Assembly (NCBI GenBank): GCA_012964665.1 | Contig: DTTO01000038.1 | Span: forward strand, 1-61,966 | Length of the DNA stretch: 61,966 nt | Direction: 5' to 3' | Source: Fidelibacterota bacterium | GTDB lineage: Bacteria > Fidelibacterota > Marinisomatia > Marinisomatales > TCS55 | Shown: positions 25,217 through 34,372 of the stretch, piece after piece | Position numbering within the stretch: the stretch's first letter is position 1 | Layout: every line of letters starts with the position of its first letter | Translations under genes and position numbers: made by a program | The notes under the pieces: generated by a model | The model's input: only the letters and a program-made list of their open reading frames with translations | Told to the model about the DNA's origin: nothing | Database searches by the model: none

Positions 25217-25593
25217 CTGGGCTAATTCAAACAGCAATCCAAATGATGGAAAAATCCCGGTCGCCCTATTCTAACTACAGAGTTGGTGCTGCCGTAGAAA
25301 CAACCGAAAGTAAAATTATCGGTGGATGTAATGTAGAGAACGCCAGCTACCCTTTATCCAATTGTGCTGAACGAACGGCTTTATTTACTGCTATTGCAAA
25401 AGGTTATTCTCAGTTTAAAGGGTTGGCTGTGGCCACTGAAAATGGCGGTTCTCCCTGTGGTGCCTGTCGACAGGTAATTTGGGAAATATGTGGTAATATC
25501 CCCATTTATATATGTGATACAAATGGCCTTGTTGAAGAAACCACAAGTGCAGCGTTATTACCTAACCCATTTGATGAATCTCAATTAATATGA
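25213..25593 (+). CDS. cdd: Cytidine deaminase
   Basis: A 127-residue homotetrameric-type cytidine deaminase that converts (deoxy)cytidine to (deoxy)uridine. Zinc ligands and the proton-shuttling Glu lie in NCAERTALF and GGSPCGACRQV. The RSPYSNYRVGAAV substrate region is complete, and the length matches the short bacterial class. The start at 25213 overlaps the upstream stop as ATGA, and the stop overlaps udk as ATGA, so it is tightly coupled within the nucleoside salvage operon. Confidence 0.95.
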   Translation: MTGLIQTAIQMMEKSRSPYSNYRVGAAVETTESKIIGGCNVENASYPLSNCAERTALFTAIAKGYSQFKGLAVATENGGSPCGACRQVIWEICGNIPIYICDTNGLVEETTSAALLPNPFDESQLI

Positions 25594-26210
25594 GCATATC
25601 TCCAATATTAATCGGTATTGGTGGCGGTACTGGCTCCGGCAAGACATCCATTGCAAAAAATTTATTAGAAGAATATGGCGAAGGTGAAGTTGTTGTCATC
25701 GAGCAAGATGCATATTATTGCGATATTTCAGACCTGCCATTGGAAGAACGCCATCAGCAAAATTTTGATCATCCTGATGCTATTGATATCGAACTTTTTA
25801 ACCAACAGCTTATCGGTCTAATGAAGGGGCAATCAATAGATATGCCTATTTATGATTTTGCCAACCATACTAGAAAAACGGAAACACGTAAAGTGAATCC
25901 ACACCATGTCGTTGTAGTTGAGGGCATATTAACCTTACACTATCCTGTACTTAGGGAGCTCATGGATATTAAAATATTTGTGGATACGCCTGATGATATC
26001 CGCTTTATCCGCCGTGTTTCCCGCGATGTGGAAGAACGGGGTCGAACCGTACAATCGGTAATAGATCAGTATTTGAAAACTGTTCGCCCAATGCATCAAC
26101 AATTTGTTGAGCCGTCTAAATATTTTTCCGATATTATTATCCCCGAAGGGGGACAAAATAAGGTGGCTATTGACCTACTCAGAACCAAAATAAACGCAAT
26201 ATTATCATAA
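25590..26210 (+). CDS. udk: Uridine/cytidine kinase
   Basis: A 206-residue P-loop kinase that makes UMP or CMP from uridine or cytidine. It has Walker A GGGTGSGKTS (about 10-19), EQDAYYCD, FDHPDAID, PIYDFANHTR, and the arginine-rich lid RFIRRVSRDVEERGR. Length and motifs are standard. It lies between cdd (4-nt overlap) and tdk in the salvage block. Confidence 0.96.
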   Translation: MSISPILIGIGGGTGSGKTSIAKNLLEEYGEGEVVVIEQDAYYCDISDLPLEERHQQNFDHPDAIDIELFNQQLIGLMKGQSIDMPIYDFANHTRKTETRKVNPHHVVVVEGILTLHYPVLRELMDIKIFVDTPDDIRFIRRVSRDVEERGRTVQSVIDQYLKTVRPMHQQFVEPSKYFSDIIIPEGGQNKVAIDLLRTKINAILS

Positions 26211-26254
26211 ACAATAAAAATCTCAACACAGATTGTGCTTACTATTTGTTATAA

Positions 26255-26815
26255 ATGACACTTACACCAAATAACTCCGGATGGATTGAGGTGATTTGCG
26301 GTAGCATGTTCAGCGGAAAAACAGAAGAATTAATACGGCGAATTCGACGAGCTGAAATTGCCAAGATGAATACCATTATTTTTAAACCGCAAATCGATGA
26401 TCGTTACAGCTCTAGTCACGTGGTTTCCCATAATCAATCCAAATTGGCATCAAAACTGGTTAAAAACTCACAAGAAATCCTTGACGAATCATCCAAGATG
26501 GATGTGATTGGCATTGACGAAGCACAATTTTTTGACGATGACATTGTAAAGGTTTGTCAATCGTTAGCAAATGATAATAAACGCGTTGTTGTCGCTGGAT
26601 TGGATACTGACTATCTCGGTAAACCATTCGGCCCCGTCCCAGCCCTGATGTGTGAAGCTGATTATCTAGATAAATTAACTGCGATTTGTATGCAATGCGG
26701 CAATCCTGCATCTTACAGTCAACGATTAACTCAAGATTCTGAACAAGTGGTTATCGGCGAAACAGATATATATGAAGCGCGATGCAGAAATTGTTTCGAG
26801 GCGCCTAAGAAATAA
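26255..26815 (+). CDS. tdk: Thymidine kinase, type II
   Basis: A 186-residue type II thymidine kinase. Walker A is GSMFSGKTEELIRR (about 17-30), the catalytic Glu and Asp lie in IGIDEAQFF, the lasso loop has the usual GNPASYSQR, and a four-cysteine zinc site is formed by CMQCG and CRNCF. It phosphorylates thymidine and deoxyuridine. It begins 44 nt after udk, the largest gap in this block, and directly abuts the transporter gene. Confidence 0.96.
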   Translation: MTLTPNNSGWIEVICGSMFSGKTEELIRRIRRAEIAKMNTIIFKPQIDDRYSSSHVVSHNQSKLASKLVKNSQEILDESSKMDVIGIDEAQFFDDDIVKVCQSLANDNKRVVVAGLDTDYLGKPFGPVPALMCEADYLDKLTAICMQCGNPASYSQRLTQDSEQVVIGETDIYEARCRNCFEAPKK

Positions 26816-28033
26816 ATGGAACGGTTCATTGGTATTTTAGGAATTCTGGTTTTATTGGCAATTGCAGTGGCAATGTCTAACAACCGCAAATCAATTCCTT
26901 GGAGATTGGTCATTTGGGGCCTTGGATTGCAACTTATATTTGCTATTATTATTTTGAAAACACCTATTGGCCAACCATTTTTTGGAGTTGTTGATACAGC
27001 AATTAAAAAATTGCTCAGTTTTTCTGATGCAGGCAGTGATTTCCTTTTTAAATCATTCAGTGCAGGTGTTGTAGAAGCTCCATTGATGAATTTTGCTTTC
27101 CGGCTTCTGCCAACTCTGATATTTTTTTCTTCCTTGATCACAGTACTTTACCATTTTGGTATTATTCAATTCATTGTGAAATGGATTGCCCGTGCCATGC
27201 AGATGACAATGAGAACCAGTGGTTCTGAAACACTCAGTGTTTCTGCAAATATTTTTGTGGGCCAAACAGAAGCACCGCTTATGGTGCGACCTTTTGTATC
27301 AAAGATGACAAGATCAGAATTAATGGCAGTGATGGTTGGTGGTTTTGCAACCGTGGCTGGGGGTGTCATGGCTATGTATGTGAAAATACTGGCAGATATC
27401 CCTGGAATTGCCGGTCACTTGATGGCAGCGTCAATTATGAGTGCACCAGCTGCTCTTGTAATCGCAAAAATCATTTATCCGGAAACAGAATCATCGGATA
27501 CAATGGATGATTTGAAAATTGTGCTAGAAAAAAAAGATGACAATGCAATGGAAGCTCTTTCTCGAGGCGCTACAGATGGAATGAAATTGGCAGCAAATGT
27601 AGGTGCAATGCTGATTGCTTTTGTGGCCATGATTGCATTAGTCAATGCTATTCTTGGGGTAATGGATCTTAGTCTGCAACAAATTCTAGGATGGATATTC
27701 AGTCCGCTAGCATGGGTGATGGGTATCCCATGGCATGAAGCCGGCACTATGGGAACCCTCATGGGTGAAAAACTGGTATTAACTGAACTTATTGCTTATG
27801 GTGATCTTGCAGAATTACGTGCCACAAACTCTATTTCGGATCGATCCGCTATCATCGCCAGTTATGCTTTATGCGGGTTTGCCAATTTTGCTTCAGTGGG
27901 TATTCAGCTTGGGGGTATTGGTGGTATTGCGCCAGAAAGGCGAAAAGATTTGGCTAAATTAGGGCTTAAGGCTATGCTGGGAGGTGCGTTGGCTTCCTGG
28001 CTGACGGCCACTTTAGCAGGAATATTAATCTAA
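26816..28033 (+). CDS. nupC: Concentrative nucleoside transporter (CNT/NupC family)
   Basis: A 405-residue multi-helix inner-membrane symporter that imports nucleosides using a cation gradient. Family signatures are FVGQTEAPLMV near 145-155, MTRSELMAVMVGGFATVAGG, and FANFASVGIQLGGIGGIAPERR near 360-380. The ATG follows the tdk stop without any spacer, so translation is probably coupled. It supplies substrates to the adjacent cdd, udk and tdk enzymes. Confidence 0.93.
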   Translation: MERFIGILGILVLLAIAVAMSNNRKSIPWRLVIWGLGLQLIFAIIILKTPIGQPFFGVVDTAIKKLLSFSDAGSDFLFKSFSAGVVEAPLMNFAFRLLPTLIFFSSLITVLYHFGIIQFIVKWIARAMQMTMRTSGSETLSVSANIFVGQTEAPLMVRPFVSKMTRSELMAVMVGGFATVAGGVMAMYVKILADIPGIAGHLMAASIMSAPAALVIAKIIYPETESSDTMDDLKIVLEKKDDNAMEALSRGATDGMKLAANVGAMLIAFVAMIALVNAILGVMDLSLQQILGWIFSPLAWVMGIPWHEAGTMGTLMGEKLVLTELIAYGDLAELRATNSISDRSAIIASYALCGFANFASVGIQLGGIGGIAPERRKDLAKLGLKAMLGGALASWLTATLAGILI

Positions 28034-28052
28034 ACAAAAGTTTTGTGGATTT

Positions 28053-28613
28053 ATGCGCCTCATATTTTTAGGTCCTCCCGGTGTCGGAAAAGGTACACAA
28101 GCAAAACTTGTTTGTGATTGTTTTGATATTATTCACCTTTCAACGGGTGAAATTCTTCGAACTGAAATAGCTGTACAATCGAATATTGGTAATAAAGCCA
28201 AATTATTTATTGATAATGGGAAACTCGTTCCTGATAATGTATTACTGGACATCATAAACAATCGGTTAAGAAATAATGATGCGCAAAAAGGATACTTATT
28301 AGATGGATTCCCACGCACCATCCCGCAAGCGGAAGGGCTGGAAAAAATCATGAAAAATTTATCTCATTCTTTGAAAGCAATAGTTAGCTTATCAGTTGAT
28401 GAGGATGAATTGGTCCAACGGCTGATTAATCGTAGCCTGGAATCTGGACGTAGCGATGACGCACCGGACATTATACGTCAACGCCAAAAAGTATATTGGA
28501 AGCAGACAGCTCCGCTCTTAGATTTTTATCGATCAAAAAACTTACTGAAAGAAGTGGACGGTAGTGGTGATATTCCTGAGATTACAGAACGGATATTAGG
28601 GGTTTTGAAATAG
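28053..28613 (+). CDS. adk: Adenylate kinase, short-lid form
   Basis: A 186-residue adenylate kinase (ATP + AMP to 2 ADP). It has P-loop GPPGVGKGTQA (7-17), HLSTGEILR, GYLLDGFPRT for the AMP site, and a minimal lid (RSLESGRSDDAPDIIRQR) instead of the ~30-residue zinc-type lid, which explains the length. It starts 19 nt after the transporter gene and is followed 1 nt later by coaE. Confidence 0.94.
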   Translation: MRLIFLGPPGVGKGTQAKLVCDCFDIIHLSTGEILRTEIAVQSNIGNKAKLFIDNGKLVPDNVLLDIINNRLRNNDAQKGYLLDGFPRTIPQAEGLEKIMKNLSHSLKAIVSLSVDEDELVQRLINRSLESGRSDDAPDIIRQRQKVYWKQTAPLLDFYRSKNLLKEVDGSGDIPEITERILGVLK

Positions 28614-28614
28614 A

Positions 28615-29208
28615 GTGTTAAAAATCGGACTTACAGGAGGAATTGGAAGCGGAAAAAGTACAGCTAGTCTGCACTTCCAATCATTAGGTGCTTACGTTTT
28701 AGATGCAGATAAGGAAGCAAAAAATCTGATCACAACCAATGAAATAGTACAGCACGAATTAATTTCTGAATTCGGAACTGATATTATTGATGTATCTGGA
28801 CAGGTAGATAAAAAAAAATTGGCCCGGATTGCTTTCCAAGATGATGACCATCAGCAACGCTTAAATTTTGTTGTCCATCCTTATATATTTGATTTAATTG
28901 ACAAAGATTTTAATCGCATACTAAATGAGGGAAAACACGATATTTTTATTGTAGACGCAGCCATGATTTACGAATCTGGTTATGATACACACCTAGATTA
29001 CGTGATTGTGGTTACAGCCCAATTAAAACACCGTATGGAGCGTGCCTTGGCTAGAAAAACACTTTCTCGGGAAGAAATCCTAAAACGAATCGAATTTCAA
29101 TGGACAGAAATAGAGAAAATAAACATGGCTGATTTCGTTATTCATAATGATGAAACAGAAACCAAATTGAAAAAAAACATAGAATCTCTTATCAAAAAGT
29201 TGACCTGA
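28615..29208 (+). CDS. coaE: Dephospho-CoA kinase
   Basis: A 197-residue P-loop kinase that catalyses the last step of coenzyme A synthesis. Motifs are LTGGIGSGKST near the start, DADKEAKNLI (the dephospho-CoA site), and VDAAMIYESG. The start is GTG at 28615, 1 nt after the adk stop. It is the end of the plus-strand salvage block; a short stem (AGAGAA/TTCTCT, 29213-29229) without a U-tract lies before the convergent gene. Confidence 0.95.
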   Translation: MLKIGLTGGIGSGKSTASLHFQSLGAYVLDADKEAKNLITTNEIVQHELISEFGTDIIDVSGQVDKKKLARIAFQDDDHQQRLNFVVHPYIFDLIDKDFNRILNEGKHDIFIVDAAMIYESGYDTHLDYVIVVTAQLKHRMERALARKTLSREEILKRIEFQWTEIEKINMADFVIHNDETETKLKKNIESLIKKLT

Positions 29209-29236
29209 ATCAAGAGAAATAAGTTCTCTCGAGCTT

Positions 29237-29731
29237 CTAATGAATTATCCTGCGTATGGCCCGCGGTTTATCTAAAATTTCCTTTAATACAATTGCACGC
29301 TTTAAATCATTTATACTATTGAATGATAAATTAAAAGCAGACATTTTAACTTTCTGTTTTTTCCAGTATTGATATGCTTCGTGAATTGGTTCTGGCTCTG
29401 GTTTTGACAGGTCTTCAAATACAACATGAGAGTTTTCATCTGAAGCAACCACAACTTCCTTTTCAGGTTCGATATTTTCCGCTTCTTCATCAACATAAAT
29501 ATTCTCGATTTCTTCTTCACTAATATCTTTTGGATCTTCCGCCAAATTCTTCATATCCCTAAATAGGTCTTGAAGAAATTCGGCTTGAAACGGGTTTGGT
29601 TTTACTTCATCAGTCGAATTTGGATCTTCTTTATCTTGTTGCTGGCCGATTGCTTGCTTCCGGCGTTTTTTTATCAACGATGACAGTAAATACAAGACCG
29701 CTAAAAAAATCCAATAGCCAATACCTTCCAT
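29237..29731 (-). CDS. Membrane-anchored acidic protein of unknown function
   Basis: I do not recognise a family. The 164-residue product has one N-terminal membrane helix (about 3-19, GIGYWIFLAVLYLLSSL) and a basic patch KKRRKQ, then a long acidic, probably disordered stretch (60-115), and a conserved-looking helical end (INDLKRAIVLKEILDKPRAIRRI). The gene follows floA with no spacer, so it belongs to the nfeD-floA operon. A short C-terminal helix after an acidic linker could dock onto a partner; that is only inference. Confidence 0.72.
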   Translation of the reverse strand: MEGIGYWIFLAVLYLLSSLIKKRRKQAIGQQQDKEDPNSTDEVKPNPFQAEFLQDLFRDMKNLAEDPKDISEEEIENIYVDEEAENIEPEKEVVVASDENSHVVFEDLSKPEPEPIHEAYQYWKKQKVKMSAFNLSFNSINDLKRAIVLKEILDKPRAIRRIIH

Positions 29732-30745
29732 TTAATCGTTATCCTGATTTGGAGGTTCTGTCGATTTTTTCTCAGAACCACCAGAAATAGATTCCCGCAT
29801 AGACGTATCAGCTTGGATATTTCGCATATTTACATAATCAAATACACCTAATTTACCTTCTCGAAAGGCTTGGGCCATTGCCAACGGCACCTGTGCTTCC
29901 GATTCCACTACTTTGGCCTGCATTTCCTGGGTACGTGCTTTCATTTCCTGCTCTTCAGCTACTGCCATAGCCCGCCGTGTTTCTGCCCTGGCTTGCGCCA
30001 CCCGTAAATCGGCTTCAGCTTGGTCTGCCTGCAGCTGTGCACCAACATTTTTACCTACATCCAGATCGGCAATATCAATGGACAAAATTTCAAAAGCTGT
30101 GCCTGCATCCAATCCTTTTTCTAGTACTGCGCGGGAAATATTATCTGGATTCTCCAGCACATTGCCATAACTAATGGATGAACCAATAGCACTTACAATA
30201 CCTTCACCAACACGAGCAATAATGGTATCATCGGTGGCTCCTCCAACCAATCCTGGAATATTTGTCCGAACTGTGACTCTCGCCCGTGCTTTCAGTTCAA
30301 CACCGTCCTTTGCCACCGCAGATAGGTATCCCTCTCGAGGGGCATCAATCACCTTAGGATAAACACTGGTTTCTACCGCAGTCTTTACATCTCGTCCCGC
30401 CAAATCAATTGCTGTCGCTGTTTCAAAGGTCAAATTAATTTGTGCTTTATCCGACGCAATCAGAGCTATCACCACATTAGCTACATTTCCACCAGCCAAA
30501 TAATGCGTTTCCAGCATATCGGTCTTCAAATGTGTCAGGCCAGCTTTATGGGTATTAATAACACCATCTACAATAAGGCGCGGTGATATTTTTCGTAAGC
30601 GCATGCGGATCAAATCAATAATCGTAATGCGACCAATACCCAGACTTACAACTCCTTGAATCCACATTCCAACGGGAACAAAATAGAATAATAAAAAAAC
30701 AAATATTAGCACCATAGCTAATGTGATAATGGAAATAACACTCAT
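29732..30745 (-). CDS. floA: Flotillin-like SPFH protein
   Basis: A 337-residue FloA (YqfA-type) protein. An N-terminal hairpin-like membrane segment (about 3-28) is followed by an SPFH/PHB domain. The C-terminal third is rich in Ala-Glu repeats ([22 protein letters not shown]), the coiled coil typical of flotillins. FloA organises ordered membrane microdomains. The gene sits 3 nt after nfeD, a widely conserved pairing in which NfeD and flotillin act together. Confidence 0.94.
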   Translation of the reverse strand: MSVISIITLAMVLIFVFLLFYFVPVGMWIQGVVSLGIGRITIIDLIRMRLRKISPRLIVDGVINTHKAGLTHLKTDMLETHYLAGGNVANVVIALIASDKAQINLTFETATAIDLAGRDVKTAVETSVYPKVIDAPREGYLSAVAKDGVELKARARVTVRTNIPGLVGGATDDTIIARVGEGIVSAIGSSISYGNVLENPDNISRAVLEKGLDAGTAFEILSIDIADLDVGKNVGAQLQADQAEADLRVAQARAETRRAMAVAEEQEMKARTQEMQAKVVESEAQVPLAMAQAFREGKLGVFDYVNMRNIQADTSMRESISGGSEKKSTEPPNQDND

Positions 30746-30748
30746 GAT

Positions 30749-32104
30749 TTATTCCTCCGAGTTCAGTTTTCTAACAACCACTCGGTTGCCATCAACCGAG
30801 AGAACTTTTACTTTTGAATCCTTTTCAATAAAATCGCCTTCGCTTACAACAAAAATACGTTTACCATCAATGATTACCCAACCTGCTGGGCGCAGGTCAG
30901 TTTGCGATACACCTTCCGCATGAACTAGGTTTTCCCACCCTACAGAAGTACTATATCCTTCCTCTGTTTTTTCTACAGCTGGAGAAGTTAATTTTTGCCA
31001 AAAAACCGTTTTTGTCATTAGCTTGAACAATAAAACAAGCCCAATGATGCCCCCAATTATGCCAATGGTTAAACCCCATATTGCCATGGTCTCAAATTCA
31101 GCACCAACAGGTATATCAGGTAACAGTAATTCATATAAACCCCATAAAATGAGCGCAATCCCCCCAATCCCGGCAATACCAAAACCTGGAATAATAATGA
31201 TCTCCACTATCAATAATCCCACCCCAGCCAGAATGATCAGCATGTCAGTCATGGTCGCCAGCTTCGCGATATAAGAGGCTCCTAACGAAAGGGCCAGACA
31301 GACCAACCCCACAGAACCAGGTATTCCCCAACCAGGGCTTTGCAGTTCAAATAAAATGCCTAGAAATCCAAAAGTGGTAAGTAGAGACGCCACCACTGGA
31401 TTGGTTAAAAAACGAACGAAGGCTTCGGACCAATTTTCATCGGTAATTTTTATTTCAGCATCCTCAAGTTCAAGAACTATAAGCAATTCTTCAAATGTTT
31501 CTTGTATCCCATCCGCTATTTTGTATTTTAAAGCCAATTCTGTCGTAAGAGTAATAAGCTTCCCCTCTTTACGTCCTTCCAAATCGTTAACCTCAATCGA
31601 GTCACCATTAATAACTAGATGGGTAAAAGATAATTCTTCATCTACCATTCCTTTTGCAATATCCACATTACGATCCCGGCTTTCAGCAGTAGAGGCCATT
31701 TCTTCCCGCATATAACTGATAACTTTTTCACTCCCCTTTTTCCCTGACATATCAACAGCAGTTGCTGCGCCGATGGTCCCACCGCTAGTCATAAATATTT
31801 TTTCGCAGGACAGCGAAATGAGAGCTCCAGCAGATATAGCACGCCGATTAATAAAAGCAATAGTTGGAATCTTTGCGCTCAAGATTGCATCTTTAATCTG
31901 GGTTGCCGCATCTAACCGCCCACCAAAAGTATCAATATCGAAAATAATTACTTTTGCACTATCTTTCTCTGCCATTTCAATACTGCGTTCAATAAATGGA
32001 GGAAGACCCAAATCGATCGTATCATGAATAGGTACTTTGTAGACAATTTGAGATTCCCCGAATGAAATAAGAAAAATAAGAATGGTTAATATATGCTGCT
32101 TCAT
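30749..32104 (-). CDS. NfeD-family membrane serine protease
   Basis: A 451-residue long-form NfeD (nodulation formation efficiency D) protein. Order: signal peptide (1-17), ClpP-class protease domain (about 20-220) with nucleophile Ser91 in AISAGALISL and probable dyad Lys127, four to five membrane helices (about 235-370), and a C-terminal OB-fold NfeD domain (about 385-451). The start at 32104 gives the signal peptide MKQHILTILIFLISF; a longer frame to 32200 lacks one. It is the first gene of the operon with floA. Confidence 0.9.
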   Translation of the reverse strand: MKQHILTILIFLISFGESQIVYKVPIHDTIDLGLPPFIERSIEMAEKDSAKVIIFDIDTFGGRLDAATQIKDAILSAKIPTIAFINRRAISAGALISLSCEKIFMTSGGTIGAATAVDMSGKKGSEKVISYMREEMASTAESRDRNVDIAKGMVDEELSFTHLVINGDSIEVNDLEGRKEGKLITLTTELALKYKIADGIQETFEELLIVLELEDAEIKITDENWSEAFVRFLTNPVVASLLTTFGFLGILFELQSPGWGIPGSVGLVCLALSLGASYIAKLATMTDMLIILAGVGLLIVEIIIIPGFGIAGIGGIALILWGLYELLLPDIPVGAEFETMAIWGLTIGIIGGIIGLVLLFKLMTKTVFWQKLTSPAVEKTEEGYSTSVGWENLVHAEGVSQTDLRPAGWVIIDGKRIFVVSEGDFIEKDSKVKVLSVDGNRVVVRKLNSEE

Positions 32105-32202
32105 TCCTTCGAGTTTAGTCGTTATCTTCGATAAATACAATGATGGTAACACGAATTTAGAGTAATTTCTTTTACATTTGGTTAGCGAGGCAAGAACCAT
32201 TT

Positions 32203-33063
32203 ATGACCCTCAAAGACAAATTCACTTATCGTCTATTACATGTCGCTTCCCGTCGGATGCGGCGATTATCAAATACAGCTCGATCTCGGTTCGCAAATAA
32301 ATTGGGTGCTTTCGCTTTTAACCGCATACCTATCCGAAAAGAACTAGCATATAATAATATCAAAACAGCATTTCCTGATAAAAGTGAAACATGGATCAAT
32401 AACGTTTTAATAAGTACTTATCGTTTATTTTTTACCAATTTTTTAGAATTTCTTTCTCTTCCGAAATCATACAATTCTATCCATTTTCATGTTAAAAACA
32501 AGCACATTCTTGACAAAGCCGCAGAACAAAAAAAGGGTGTAATCATTGTTACTGGCCATTTTGGCTTATGGGAAATATTAGGTTCCTGGCTAGGTGTAAA
32601 TGGATATCCGATTTGGGGTATTATTCAACGACAAGGTAACCAAGGTGCTGATCTATTTTTTAAAGAAATGCGCGAGTCTTACGGAATGAATCATATTTAT
32701 CGTAAATCCTCCCTGAATAATATGTATGAGTTGTTTAAAGAAAATAATATGTTAATTATAGCTAGCGATCAAGACGCAAAAGGGCGTGGTGTATTTGTCC
32801 AATTTTTTGGGCAACAATCTTCAACACCTAAAGGAACAGCTATTTTTCATATGCGGACAGGTGCACCGATGGTTTTTTCTGTGGCACATAAAGAAAATAA
32901 TGGGACAGTTGTTATTTCATTTTCATCTATTGAACTAAATGGCAGTATGTCTATTGAAACTATCACGCAAGCATACACAAAGATGCTAGAAGCAAAGGTA
33001 CGGGAATACCCAGATCATTATTTCTGGTTTCACCGTAAATGGAAAACCAAATCAAAGGCGTGA
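32203..33063 (+). CDS. LpxL/HtrB-like lysophospholipid acyltransferase
   Basis: A 286-residue member of the lipid A late acyltransferase family, which adds secondary acyl chains to the lipid A precursor at the inner membrane. The active-site motif is TGHFGLWEILG (His and Glu), followed by a conserved middle region with IIASDQDAKGRGVFV and the KEYPDHYFWFHRKWK-type end. The N-terminal anchor is weakly hydrophobic. It heads a plus-strand run with tsaC and DUF3108, and complements the lpxA/C/D cluster at 37-41 kb. Confidence 0.9.
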   Translation: MTLKDKFTYRLLHVASRRMRRLSNTARSRFANKLGAFAFNRIPIRKELAYNNIKTAFPDKSETWINNVLISTYRLFFTNFLEFLSLPKSYNSIHFHVKNKHILDKAAEQKKGVIIVTGHFGLWEILGSWLGVNGYPIWGIIQRQGNQGADLFFKEMRESYGMNHIYRKSSLNNMYELFKENNMLIIASDQDAKGRGVFVQFFGQQSSTPKGTAIFHMRTGAPMVFSVAHKENNGTVVISFSSIELNGSMSIETITQAYTKMLEAKVREYPDHYFWFHRKWKTKSKA

Positions 33064-33647
33064 ACCAAAAAACAACTGACCGAATAAAATGTGGTTCTGA
33101 TAATGCAATTCAGGCAGCAGGAAACGCCATTCTGTACGGTGGTGTAATTGTTTACCCCACTGATACCCTTTATGGATTTGGAGTAGATGCCCGCAATGAA
33201 ACGGCCATAAAACGATTGAAAATAATTAAAGGACGCAGTACTCCTTTAAGTGTTATTGCACCAAATCCTAGCACGGTATTATCTTGGGCAGACATCACAT
33301 ATGAAGACTGGGAGACTGTAAAACAATATTTACGAGGACCTACGACTATTATTTTACCTGTTAAAAAGGGCATAGTTCATCCTTCAATTTTAGGCGAGGG
33401 AAAGACCTTAGGTATTCGAATCCCTGCCCACCCATTTGGACCGGACCTATGTGAAAAACTTGGATTCCCAATCACGACAACATCAGTAAACAGAACTGGA
33501 GAAACTCCTATAAATAATCCAGATGTAATTGTTGCAGAATTTGATGGGGAATTTGATTTGTTGATTGATGACGGTCCGCTCCCAGAATCCATCGGTTCAA
33601 CCATATATAAACTGGAAAAATCAAAGCTCAAAGTTATTCGTTCTTGA
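33039..33647 (+). CDS. tsaC: L-threonylcarbamoyladenylate synthase
   Basis: A 202-residue Sua5/YciO/YrdC protein that makes threonylcarbamoyl-AMP for the t6A37 tRNA modification. GGVIVYPTDTLYGFG, the PLSVIAPN region, TIILPVKKG, LGIRIPAHP and TTSVNRTGE are all family segments. It lacks the extra Sua5 C-terminal domain. The ATG at 33039 overlaps lpxL by 25 nt; a GTG at 33060 overlaps the upstream stop as GTGA and is an equally plausible start. The stop overlaps the DUF3108 start. Confidence 0.93.
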   Translation: MENQIKGVNQKTTDRIKCGSDNAIQAAGNAILYGGVIVYPTDTLYGFGVDARNETAIKRLKIIKGRSTPLSVIAPNPSTVLSWADITYEDWETVKQYLRGPTTIILPVKKGIVHPSILGEGKTLGIRIPAHPFGPDLCEKLGFPITTTSVNRTGETPINNPDVIVAEFDGEFDLLIDDGPLPESIGSTIYKLEKSKLKVIRS

Positions 33648-34348
33648 AAAAAATATTTATTACACTCTTTTTCATATCCATTGCATGGTCAAAAGAAGTG
33701 CCATTCAAGACCGGCGAATCCTTGAAATATACTGCTGAATTTAATTTCATCCCCGTTGGACAAGCAGAACTCTATGTAACTGGAATTGAACAGATTAACG
33801 GAAATGATGCATACCATGTTACCTTTTCTGCAAATACAAAAGGGTTAGCCGATCAACTATTTAAAATTCAAGATAAAATCGACATTTGGATGGATACAAA
33901 AGAATTTTTTACACACAGATTAAAAAAAGATATTAATGAAGGTAATTATCAAAAATCAGTCGATGTAATTTTTGATTATGATAAATCTGTTGCCAGAACT
34001 GAAACCAAAGAAGTTGCAATTGATTTTAAAGCACGGGATTCTTTTTCTATGTTTTATTATCTTCGAACTATTCTTCTCAAAGAAAATGAAGTAATGTCTT
34101 TCTCATCATTTGAAGGTAGAAAAATCGTTCATTATAATCTTCAAATGACTGGAAAAGAAATAGTGAAGTCACCGCTAGGAACATTCTCCTGCAAAGTGAT
34201 TCGACCATTTAGTGACGGGAAAAACCTATTTAAAAATGCAGGGGATATGCAAATCTGGATCAGTGATGATAAAAAGCGTTTACCTGTAAAAATTCAAATT
34301 AAAATGAAATTTGGATCCATGATGCTTTTGCTGAAGAAGGTCAGTTAA
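33644..34348 (+). CDS. Exported DUF3108 protein
   Basis: A 234-residue periplasmic or outer-membrane-associated protein of the DUF3108 family, whose function is unknown. A signal peptide MKKIFITLFFISIAWS is followed by beta-rich sequence with the typical PFKTGESLKYTAEFNFIPVGQA-type opening and an IWISDDKKRLPVKIQ end. The TTG start at 33644 overlaps the tsaC stop as TTGA. It is convergent with rseP across 24 nt. Confidence 0.87.
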   Translation: MKKIFITLFFISIAWSKEVPFKTGESLKYTAEFNFIPVGQAELYVTGIEQINGNDAYHVTFSANTKGLADQLFKIQDKIDIWMDTKEFFTHRLKKDINEGNYQKSVDVIFDYDKSVARTETKEVAIDFKARDSFSMFYYLRTILLKENEVMSFSSFEGRKIVHYNLQMTGKEIVKSPLGTFSCKVIRPFSDGKNLFKNAGDMQIWISDDKKRLPVKIQIKMKFGSMMLLLKKVS

Positions 34349-34372
34349 ATAGCAATAATCACTTTAAAGGAA

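Noticed and set aside
29213-29229. AGAGAA/TTCTCT stem between coaE and the convergent gene, as a terminator
   Set aside because: The stem is only six A/T-rich pairs and has no U-tract on either strand.
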